DNA of 10,732 nucleotides from assembly GCA_947455875.1 (NCBI GenBank), contig CANGSD010000016.1, positions 1 through 10,732 of the forward strand. The letters run 5' to 3'. The position numbers and the translations under genes were made by a program. The stretch comes from Comamonadaceae bacterium. Lineage in GTDB: Bacteria > Pseudomonadota > Gammaproteobacteria > Burkholderiales > Burkholderiaceae. This document shows, in pieces, positions 1-8,664 of this stretch (its first letter is position 1; each line of letters starts with the position of its first letter). Under the pieces are notes generated by a model, which made no database searches, had not been told where the DNA came from, and was given only the letters and a program-made list of their open reading frames with translations.

Positions 1-25
1 AATTGCGGGGGCGCGGGCAGCACGG

Positions 26-1345
26 TCAGTCGCCCGCCGCCACCGGCTGGTACCAGGGCAGGTCAGGCCGTCCGCCGTAGCGGCGCACCCGCAGGTTGGC
101 CTGCTCGCCGTGGCCGGCGAAGTTCTCCATGTGGCACAGGCGCGAGCAGTACGCGCCCATGAGCGCGCTGGCCTCGTCGGTCAGCACCCGTTGGTAGGTG
201 CAGGTCTTGAGGAACTTGCCCACCCACAGGCCACCGGTGTAGCGGGCGTTACGGTTGGTCGGCAGCGTGTGGTTGGTGCCGATCACCTTGTCGCCGAAGC
301 TCACGTTGGTGCGCGGCCCGAGGAAGAGCGCGCCAAAGTTGGTCATGTGGCGCAGGAAGTGGTCCGGGTCGCGCGTCAGCACCTGCACGTGCTCGAAGGC
401 CAGCTCGTCGGCCTTGGCCACCATTTCCTGCAGCGTGTCGCACACGATCACCTCGCCGTAGTCGGCCCAGCTGCGCTCGGCGATGGCGGCCGTCGGCAGG
501 ATGGTCAGCTGCCGCTGGACCTCGGCCATCGTGGCGTGGGCCAGGGCCTCGCTGGTGGTCAGGAGCACCGCGGGCGAGGTCGGGCCATGCTCGGCCTGGC
601 CCAGCAGGTCGACCGCGCACATCTCGGCGTCCACGCTGTCGTCGGCGATGACCAGGGTTTCGGTCGGACCGGCGAACAGGTCGATGCCGACCCGGCCATA
701 GAGCTGGCGCTTGGCCTCTGCCACGAACATATTGCCCGGCCCGACCAGCATGTCCACCGGCGCGAGGCTGGGCGTGCCGATGGCCATGGCGACCACCGCC
801 TGCACGCCGCCGAGCACCAGGATCTCGTCGGCGCCGGCCATGTCCATCGCGGTCACGATGGCCGGATGCGCCGCGCCCTGGAACGGCGGGGCCGTGGAGA
901 CGACGCGCGGCACGCCCGCGACCTTGGCCGTCAGCACGCTCATGTGGGCGGAGGCCAGCAGCGGGTACTTGCCGCCCGGGATGTAGCAGCCCACCGCATT
1001 GACCGGGATGTGCCGGTGGCCGAGCACCACGCCGGGGTGGGTCTCGACCTCCACATCCTTCATGGAGTCACGCTGGATCTGCGCGAAGTTGCGGATCTGC
1101 GTTTGCGCGAAGGCGATGTCCTCGATCTCGCGTGCCGACAGCTGGCGGCGCGCGGCTTCGATCGCGGCGCGCGAAAGGCGGAAATCCGCCGGGTCCCAGT
1201 TGTCGAAGCGGCGGCTGTACTCGAGCACCGCCGCGTCGCCGCGCTGCTCGATGTCCCGGATGATGGACTCGACGGTGGAACGGACCTTGGCATCGTCCTC
1301 GGCGCGGACCTGGGCGTCCTTGCCGCGTTTGAGGTATCGGATCAT
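26..1345 (-). CDS. Histidinol dehydrogenase superfamily alcohol dehydrogenase, HpsN-like
   Basis: A 439-residue cytosolic NAD-dependent, zinc-containing dehydrogenase. The HisD metal and catalytic set is visible: Q250 and H253 (GQAEHG), E318-H319 (FEHVQV, general base pair), D352 ([14 protein letters not shown]) and H412 (FAGHGEQAN). The family oxidises a primary alcohol to the carboxylate in two NAD-dependent steps. The MIRYLKRGK start, the [12 protein letters not shown] segment and the RVRRYGGR tail resemble, from memory, HpsN-type enzymes acting on (R)-2,3-dihydroxypropanesulfonate rather than biosynthetic HisD. No his genes are adjacent, which also favours a catabolic role. The ATG is preceded by AAGGAG at 1354-1359 (minus strand) with 8-nt spacing. 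It is transcribed away from metH behind two operator-like palindromes, so it is probably substrate-inducible. The true substrate (sulfonate, sugar alcohol or other diol) is not shown by the sequence. Family confidence is high; substrate confidence is low. Confidence 0.9.
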   Translation of the reverse strand: MIRYLKRGKDAQVRAEDDAKVRSTVESIIRDIEQRGDAAVLEYSRRFDNWDPADFRLSRAAIEAARRQLSAREIEDIAFAQTQIRNFAQIQRDSMKDVEVETHPGVVLGHRHIPVNAVGCYIPGGKYPLLASAHMSVLTAKVAGVPRVVSTAPPFQGAAHPAIVTAMDMAGADEILVLGGVQAVVAMAIGTPSLAPVDMLVGPGNMFVAEAKRQLYGRVGIDLFAGPTETLVIADDSVDAEMCAVDLLGQAEHGPTSPAVLLTTSEALAHATMAEVQRQLTILPTAAIAERSWADYGEVIVCDTLQEMVAKADELAFEHVQVLTRDPDHFLRHMTNFGALFLGPRTNVSFGDKVIGTNHTLPTNRNARYTGGLWVGKFLKTCTYQRVLTDEASALMGAYCSRLCHMENFAGHGEQANLRVRRYGGRPDLPWYQPVAAGD

Positions 1346-1389
1346 GGGCGGGGCTCCTTCAAGGGGTCAGAGCACGCAGGACAGCCGCG

Positions 1390-1430
1390 TGCATGCGTAT
1401 GCATGATCCGGCTTTGCAAGCGTATGCAAA
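1390..1430. promoter_or_regulatory. Two spaced palindromic operator-like sites upstream of the HpsN-like gene
   Basis: TGCATGCGTATGCA (1390-1403) and TGCAAGCGTATGCA (1415-1428) differ at one base and lie 25 bp apart centre to centre. Both are imperfect dyads. The second extends to perfect 6-bp outer arms, TTTGCA and TGCAAA (1413-1430). They sit 45-85 bp upstream of the minus-strand dehydrogenase start, where a repressor dimer pair would cover its promoter. Size and symmetry suit a GntR- or LacI-type regulator, but no regulator gene is in the window. I cannot point to a convincing -35/-10 pair for the minus-strand gene. Confidence 0.5.
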
Positions 1431-1431
1431 C

Positions 1432-1449
1432 AGGGATATCCCTAGGGAT
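1432..1449. repeat. Triple alternating half-site (overlapping 12-bp palindromes)
   Basis: AGGGATATCCCTAGGGAT consists of three 6-bp half-sites in alternating orientation, giving two overlapping perfect 12-bp palindromes (1432-1443 and 1438-1449). It starts 1 bp after the TGCA-type operator pair and ends 14 bp before the candidate -10 of metH, so it overlaps where the -35 would be. It is probably a protein-binding site. I do not recognise the cognate regulator. Confidence 0.45.
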
Positions 1450-1463
1450 TGGCGGCGCGCAGT

Positions 1464-1469
1464 TAAAAT
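1464..1469 (+). promoter_or_regulatory. Candidate -10 element for the metH transcript
   Basis: TAAAAT is the only AT-rich hexamer close upstream of the riboswitch-like leader. Transcription would start around 1475-1477, just before the P1 helix at 1478. No good -35 lies 16-18 bp upstream (the stretch there is CCTAGG, inside the half-site array), so the promoter may be weak or activator-dependent. Confidence 0.4.
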
Positions 1470-1477
1470 CGGCCCCG

Positions 1478-1533
1478 CTCAAGAAGCGCTGCAGCGGCCC
1501 GGCCGTCAGGCTTGAGAACTCCCAACTGCGCTT
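1478..1533 (+). promoter_or_regulatory. SAH riboswitch aptamer in the metH leader
   Basis: The arrangement matches the SAH riboswitch class. P1 is CTCAAG (1478-1483) paired with CTTGAG (1511-1516), 6 of 6. It is followed directly by AAGCGC (1484-1489), which pairs with GCGCTT (1528-1533), 6 of 6, across P1 to form the characteristic H-type pseudoknot. The GCGCTGCA core (1486-1493) and CAGG just before the 3' P1 strand (1507-1510) agree with the class as I remember it. A short internal hairpin CGGC/GCCG (1495-1498 with 1502-1505) fills the P1 loop. The class is known in proteobacteria upstream of ahcY, metF and metH and turns genes on when SAH accumulates, which fits a methionine synthase downstream. 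A covariance-model search was not possible here. Confidence 0.8.
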
Positions 1534-1582
1534 ACCTCTCAGTTCCCGCCGGATGGCCGGCCAACCCGCAAGCAGGTGAGTG
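1529..1582 (+). promoter_or_regulatory. Expression platform: Shine-Dalgarno sequestration helix for metH
   Basis: CGCTTACCT (1529-1537) can pair over 9 bp, with G-U wobbles at 1530-1581 and 1533-1578, with AGGTGAGTG (1574-1582). The latter contains the metH Shine-Dalgarno AGGTG and abuts the ATG at 1583. The 5' half of this helix (1529-1533) is also the second strand of the riboswitch pseudoknot, so the two pairings exclude each other. Ligand-stabilised pseudoknot should free the ribosome site. A 5-bp hairpin GCCGG/CCGGC (1548-1552 with 1557-1561, ATGG loop) lies in the intervening loop and could stack on the helix. This predicts translational control and an ON switch. Confidence 0.6.
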
Positions 1583-4333
<2,751 letters not shown>

Positions 4334-4353
4334 GTCTTGCGCACACGCCGCTC

Positions 4354-5310
4354 GTGACTGAAAAACCCCGCGTCCTTCTCACCAACCCCATCCACCCCGA
4401 GCTGCAGGCGCAGCTGGCGCAAAGCTGTGAGGTGGTGCTCGCGCCCGACACGCAGCCCGAGACCCTGATCCGGCTGGCCGCCGATGCGCATGCGATCGTG
4501 GTGCGCGCCCACCTGCCGCCGGCGTTGTTTGACCACGCGCCGCACCTGCGCGCCGTGGTGCGCCATGGGGTGGGCCTGGACATGATTCCGGTCGAGGCGG
4601 CCACGGCGCGGGGCATCCCGGTGGCCAATCTGCCGGGGTCGAATACCAGTGCCGTCGTCGAATACGCCCTGGCCGCCATGCTGCATTTGCGCCGCGGCCT
4701 GGCCACGATGGATGCCACGCTGCGCCGTGAGGGCTGGGCCGTGTCCCGTGCGCTGGCCGACCCGGCCACCGACCTGGCCGGCAGCACCTGCGGCATCGTG
4801 GGCGTGGGCGCGATCGGCGGGCGCATGGCGCAGGTCGCCGCCGCCCTGGGCATGCGGGTGCTGGGGCTCACGCGCCGTCCGGCCTTGCTGCCCGCGGGCA
4901 TCGAAGCTGCCGACAAGGCCACGCTGTTTGCGCAGTCCGACATCGTGGTCCTGTGCTGCCCGCTCAATGACGCGACCCGCGGTCTGGTCGATGCCGCCAC
5001 GCTGGCCGGCATGAAGCGCAGCGCCCTCTTGATCAATGTGGCGCGCGGGCCGGTGGTCGATACCGGCGCCCTGGTCGCCGCCTTGCGCGCAGGCCGCCTG
5101 GGCGGGGCGGCGCTGGACGTGCACGACCAGCAGCCCCTCACCGGCACCGAGTCGGTATTTGACGCACCCAATCTGCTGCTCACCCCGCACGTGGCCGGCG
5201 TCACCGACAGCAGCATGCGCGCCATGAGCGTGGCCTGCATCGACACCCTGATGGCCCTGCTGCGCGGCGAGCGGCCGCCTAACGTGGTGAACCCCCAGGT
5301 CTTTCGCTGA
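4354..5310 (+). CDS. D-isomer-specific 2-hydroxyacid dehydrogenase with Gln at the catalytic Glu position
   Basis: A 318-residue NAD(P)-dependent dehydrogenase that would interconvert a 2-hydroxyacid and a 2-oxoacid in the cytosol. Residues about 1-95 and 285-310 form the substrate domain; the nucleotide domain carries GVGAIG at 150-155. Of the catalytic triad, Arg231 (NVARGP) and His279 (LLTPHVAG) are present. The usual DVFxxEP motif reads DVHDQQP, with Gln260 where the Glu normally is. Start choice is open. GTG 4354 gives MTEKPRVLLTNP, the expected beginning of the first strand. GTG 4330 overlaps the metH stop as GTGA and would add eight residues. Neither has a clear ribosome site, so coupling to metH translation is plausible. 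The substrate is unknown. Relatives include glyoxylate/hydroxypyruvate reductases and sulfolactate dehydrogenase SlcC; the latter would link it to the HpsN-like gene, but this is inference. Confidence 0.9.
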   Translation: MTEKPRVLLTNPIHPELQAQLAQSCEVVLAPDTQPETLIRLAADAHAIVVRAHLPPALFDHAPHLRAVVRHGVGLDMIPVEAATARGIPVANLPGSNTSAVVEYALAAMLHLRRGLATMDATLRREGWAVSRALADPATDLAGSTCGIVGVGAIGGRMAQVAAALGMRVLGLTRRPALLPAGIEAADKATLFAQSDIVVLCCPLNDATRGLVDAATLAGMKRSALLINVARGPVVDTGALVAALRAGRLGGAALDVHDQQPLTGTESVFDAPNLLLTPHVAGVTDSSMRAMSVACIDTLMALLRGERPPNVVNPQVFR

Positions 5311-5321
5311 ACGCGCTTGCT

Positions 5322-5336
5322 ACCCCGCGCGGGGGT
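5322..5336. other. GC-rich palindrome after the hydroxyacid dehydrogenase gene
   Basis: CCCCGCGCGGGG (5323-5334) is a perfect dyad that can form a 4-bp stem with a GCGC tetraloop, 12 bp after the stop codon. No T-run follows, so it is at best a weak terminator or an RNA 3'-end stabiliser. The rest of the 89-bp gap (5311-5399) holds a lone -10-like TAGACT at 5350-5355 without a matching -35. Confidence 0.3.
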
Positions 5337-5399
5337 GGGGCGACATGGGTAGACTGCGGGCCAGAACCATAAGGCGCACAGCGCCCAGGAGACTTGCGC

Positions 5400-6548
5400 A
5401 TGAAGATCACGTCCATCACGGCCATCCCGCTGTCGTTTCGCTTGCCTGAGGGCAAGACCGTCACGATGGGTGTGGGCAGCACCACCAAGCGCGACGCCAT
5501 CATCGTGCGGGTGCAGACCGACGAAGGCATCACCGGCTATGGCGAGGCCCACCCCGGGCGCAGCCCCGGCGCCATCACCAGCCTGATTCACAGCACCATC
5601 GCCCCGATGTTGGTGGGCATGCAGGCCACCGACGTGGTCGGCGCCTGGCAGCGTGTGCACCGCATGCAGCTGTCTAGCCATGGTCTGGGCGCCGGCGCGG
5701 CGCTGGCGCTTTCGGGCATCGACATGGCGCTGTGGGACATCCGCGGCAAGGCGGCGAATATGCCGCTGTATGAATTGCTCGGGGGCACGCGCCGACGCTT
5801 GCCGGCCTATGCTGGCGGCATCGCCTTGGGTTACCAGCCCAAGGAATCGTTGGCTGAAGAAGCCCAGGAATATGTCGCCCGGGGCTACAAGGCCCTCAAG
5901 CTGCGTCTGGGTGACGGCGTGCAAAACGACATCGACCGCCTGCGGCATGTGCGCCAGGTGCTGGGTGAGGGCGTGGACATCCTGAGCGATGCCAACACGG
6001 TGTTCACGATGGCCGACGCGCGCCGCGTGCTGCCGGTGCTGGCCGATATTCGCGCGGGCTGGCTGGAAGAGCCCTTTGCCTGCCATGACTTTGCGTCGTA
6101 CCGCGAAGCCGCCAAGATCACGCCGCTGGTGCCGCTGGCTGCGGGCGAGAACCACTACACACGCTTTGAATTCGCGCAATTGCTCGAGGCGGGCGCGGTG
6201 CAGGTGTGGCAGCCGGATCTGTCCAAGTGCGGTGGCATCACCGAAGGCCTGCGTATTGCGGCCATCGCCTCGGCCTGGCGCATCCCCGTGCATCCGCACA
6301 GCTCGGCCACCGGCATCAATCATGCGGCCACCCTGCACTTCATGGCCGCCACCGAAAACTCGGGCTACTTCGAGGCCTGCGTCTCGAAGTTCAATCCCTT
6401 CCGCGACATGTTCGGCACACAGTTCGAGATCGGCGCCGATGGCTGCGTCACGCCGCCCGAAGGCCCGGGTCTGGGCGTACAGGTGGATGAATCGATCTTT
6501 GAGAAGTACCCCTGCATCGACGGCCCCGGCTACGTGGTCAAGTTTTAA
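5400..6548 (+). CDS. Enolase superfamily enzyme, mandelate racemase type (first copy)
   Basis: 382 residues. The capping domain spans about 1-125, and the (beta/alpha)7-beta barrel follows. Metal ligands are D197 (LSDAN), E223 (WLEEP) and E250 (AAGEN). The His-Asp dyad is D273 (QPDLSKCGG) with H300 (VHPHSS), spaced 27 residues as in mandelate racemase. At the second barrel strand the usual KxK reads K167-L-R169, so the second catalytic lysine is Arg. Family chemistry begins with Mg-assisted proton abstraction alpha to a carboxylate. An intact dyad with an altered KxK suggests an acid-sugar dehydratase or related lyase rather than a two-base racemase, but the substrate is unknown. ATG 5400 is chosen because AGGAGA at 5387-5392 sits 7 nt upstream; the in-frame TTG at 5394 is too close to it. 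First gene of a three-gene operon; 27 bp separate it from the binding-protein gene. Confidence 0.9.
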   Translation: MKITSITAIPLSFRLPEGKTVTMGVGSTTKRDAIIVRVQTDEGITGYGEAHPGRSPGAITSLIHSTIAPMLVGMQATDVVGAWQRVHRMQLSSHGLGAGAALALSGIDMALWDIRGKAANMPLYELLGGTRRRLPAYAGGIALGYQPKESLAEEAQEYVARGYKALKLRLGDGVQNDIDRLRHVRQVLGEGVDILSDANTVFTMADARRVLPVLADIRAGWLEEPFACHDFASYREAAKITPLVPLAAGENHYTRFEFAQLLEAGAVQVWQPDLSKCGGITEGLRIAAIASAWRIPVHPHSSATGINHAATLHFMAATENSGYFEACVSKFNPFRDMFGTQFEIGADGCVTPPEGPGLGVQVDESIFEKYPCIDGPGYVVKF

Positions 6549-6575
6549 ACCTCACGACAACAAGGAGACAACGAC

Positions 6576-7547
6576 ATGCGCAATTCGATCCGCCGTTTGC
6601 TGGCGACCCTGTGCCTGGGCCTGGTGGCCCTGGGCGCCGCCGCCCAGAACTTTCCTGAGCGCCAGGTGAAGTTCGTCGTGCCTTACCCGCCGGGTGGCTT
6701 TAACGACACCTTGGCCCGCGTCTCGGCCGAGAGGTTGAACAAGATGTGGAACCAGCCGGTGGTGGTCGAGAACCGGCCCGGTGGCAACACCACCGTCGGC
6801 AACCTGGCGGTGGCCAAGGCCCCGGCCGACGGCTACACCATCTTGATCACCCCGCTGCCGTTCTCGGCGCTGCCGGGTCTGTATGGCGCGACCCTGCCCT
6901 ATGACGCGCTCAAGGACTTCACGCCGCTGGTGTGGGCGGGCAGCACGCAAAACGCGCTGGTGGTGCGCAATGAACTGCCGGTGAACAATGTGCGCGAGCT
7001 GCTGGAGTACGCACGCAAGAATCCCGGCAAGCTCAATTACGGCTCCACGGGCTCGGGCTCGTCCAACCATCTCACGATGGAACTGCTGATGAAGATGACG
7101 GGCGTGAAGATGGCGCACATTCCCTACAAGGGCAGCGCGCCGGCAGTGACCGCCCTGATCGGCGGCGAGATCGACGTCCTGTTCGACAACGTGCCCAACG
7201 TGCTGCAACAGATCAAGGCCGGGCGCATGAAGGCGATCGGCGTGAGCGGCTCGCAGCGTTCGGTGCTGCTGCCCGACACCCCCACCGTCGCCGAAGCGGG
7301 TGTGCCTGGCTTCGAGGTGAACGTGTGGTTTGGCATGCAGGTGCCCGCGGGTACGCCCAAGGCCGTCGTCGACAAGCTCAATCGCGACATCGTCACGCTG
7401 CTCAAAGAGCCCGAGGTGGTCCAGCGTTTCCGCAACCAGGGCGTGGAAGTCGCCGCCAGCACCCCCGAGCAATTCGGCGCGCTGGTGCGCAGCGAAATCA
7501 CCAAGTGGACCCAGTTGATCCGGGAAGCCAACATCCGCATCGAATGA
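6576..7547 (+). CDS. Bug/TctC family periplasmic solute-binding protein
   Basis: 323 residues. The export signal is arginine-rich (MRNSIRR) with a hydrophobic core at 8-20 and a likely signal peptidase I cut after AAA at 21-23, giving a periplasmic mature protein of 300 residues. The first Bug signature loop reads PYPPGGFNDTLAR (P36-G41, then FND where STD is common), followed by VVVENRPGGNTTVG and the PADGYT loop. Bug/TctC proteins bind carboxylates and other small molecules for TctAB-type transporters. No tctA or tctB gene is in the window, which is usual for the many orphan Bug proteins of Burkholderiales. AAGGAG at 6562-6567 lies 8 nt before the ATG. The 3' end overlaps the next start as ATGA. 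Placement between two enolase-superfamily genes suggests it captures their substrate or a precursor. Confidence 0.93.
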   Translation: MRNSIRRLLATLCLGLVALGAAAQNFPERQVKFVVPYPPGGFNDTLARVSAERLNKMWNQPVVVENRPGGNTTVGNLAVAKAPADGYTILITPLPFSALPGLYGATLPYDALKDFTPLVWAGSTQNALVVRNELPVNNVRELLEYARKNPGKLNYGSTGSGSSNHLTMELLMKMTGVKMAHIPYKGSAPAVTALIGGEIDVLFDNVPNVLQQIKAGRMKAIGVSGSQRSVLLPDTPTVAEAGVPGFEVNVWFGMQVPAGTPKAVVDKLNRDIVTLLKEPEVVQRFRNQGVEVAASTPEQFGALVRSEITKWTQLIREANIRIE

Positions 7548-8653
7548 AGATCACGGACGTCACGCTCACGCTGTTCGCCTGGGACGACATCCCGGCGACC
7601 AGCTATGGGGCCCACACAGGCAAGTTCTCCGGCAAGAGCCAGCTGGGCCTGCTGGCCATCACCACCGACCAGGGCCTGACCGGCCATGCCTTTCTCGGCT
7701 CGGCCTTCTTCCCGGCCGACGCCGATGGCGCCTCCTTGATCCGTGTGTTCAAGCCGCTCCTCATGGGCCAGAACCCGCTGGACCGCGAGCGCCTGAACAA
7801 GGCGATGTGGAAACGGGTGCGCACGGCTACGGTGCGCGCCATCGGCGCGGTCGATATTGCGCTGTGGGACATCGCCGGCAAGGCTGCGGGCCTGCCGATT
7901 CACCAGCTGCTTGGAACCTGCCGCCACCAGGTGCCGGCCTACATCAGTTCGGCGGTGCTGCCCAGTGCGCAGGCCTATGTGGACGAGGCCTTGCATTACC
8001 GCGCGCAAAACCTGGCGGCCTACAAAATCCATCCGCCGCAGGTGTGGCGCGAGGACATCCGGGTGTGCGAGGCGGTGCGCCAGGCCGTGGGCGATGACTA
8101 CCTGCTGATGCTCGATGCCGCGTGGAGCTATGACTACCCAGCGGCCCTGCGCGTGGGCCAGGCGATCCAGGACCTGGGCTATTACTGGTACGAAGACCCG
8201 CTGACCGACGCCGACCTCTACAACTATGTGGAGCTGCGCAAGAAGCTGCACATTCCCATCATGGCCACCGAGTACCCGGCGGGCGGGCTCGATTCGTTCA
8301 CGCCCTGGATCCGCGAGCGGGCGACTGACTATCTGCGCGGTGATGTGGCGGTCAAGGGCGGCATCACCACGATGATGAAGGTGGCCCACCTGGCCGAGGC
8401 CTTCCACCTTAATTTCGAGGTGCACCACGGCGGCAACTCGCTCAATAACGTGGCCAATCTGCACGTGATCATGGCGATCCCCAACACCGAGTTCTTCGAG
8501 ATCCTGCTGCCCTCGGCCTCGCAAAAGTACGGCCTGGTGCAAGACATCGAGGTCGACGCACAGGGCATGGTGCATGCGCCCACTGGGCCGGGCCTGGGCG
8601 CGCAGATCGATTTCGAGTTGATCGCGCGCAAGAAGGTGGCGGTGCTGACCTGA
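7544..8653 (+). CDS. Enolase superfamily enzyme, mandelate racemase type (second, divergent copy)
   Basis: 369 residues, starting at an ATG that overlaps the previous stop by 4 bp (ATGA), so translation is probably coupled. The capping domain spans about 1-120 and the barrel follows. Metal ligands are D191 (LMLDAAW), E217 (WYEDP) and E243 (MATEYP). The dyad is D267 (LRGDVAVKGG) and H294 (EVHHGG), again 27 apart. The second-strand motif is K161-I-H163 (AYKIHPP), with His in place of the second lysine. The 20s loop (FAWDDIPATSYG) differs from that of the first copy, so the two are not recent duplicates and probably act on different substrates or steps. A dehydratase or epimerase of a hydroxylated carboxylate is the best guess. 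It ends 11 bp from the convergent MFS gene, with no terminator hairpin seen between. Confidence 0.9.
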   Translation: MKITDVTLTLFAWDDIPATSYGAHTGKFSGKSQLGLLAITTDQGLTGHAFLGSAFFPADADGASLIRVFKPLLMGQNPLDRERLNKAMWKRVRTATVRAIGAVDIALWDIAGKAAGLPIHQLLGTCRHQVPAYISSAVLPSAQAYVDEALHYRAQNLAAYKIHPPQVWREDIRVCEAVRQAVGDDYLLMLDAAWSYDYPAALRVGQAIQDLGYYWYEDPLTDADLYNYVELRKKLHIPIMATEYPAGGLDSFTPWIRERATDYLRGDVAVKGGITTMMKVAHLAEAFHLNFEVHHGGNSLNNVANLHVIMAIPNTEFFEILLPSASQKYGLVQDIEVDAQGMVHAPTGPGLGAQIDFELIARKKVAVLT

Positions 8654-8664
8654 GCGTCAGGGAA

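Noticed and set aside
1..25. Possible gene or terminator at the left edge
   Set aside because: Only 25 bases are visible, G-rich with no hairpin plus T-run; nothing can be supported.
26..1345. Calling the dehydrogenase hisD (histidine biosynthesis)
   Set aside because: Residues are shared, but terminal signatures and the absence of his neighbours favour a catabolic paralog. The call is left at family level.
110..1579. A 489-codon plus-strand open frame opposite the HpsN-like gene, running into the metH leader
   Set aside because: Antisense shadow of a clear dehydrogenase. Its 3' part overlaps the riboswitch-like leader, and it shows no family motifs.
5322..5336. Intrinsic terminator after the hydroxyacid dehydrogenase gene
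   Set aside because: The dyad is GC-rich but only 4 bp of stem with a tetraloop, and the following bases are G-rich, not a T-run.
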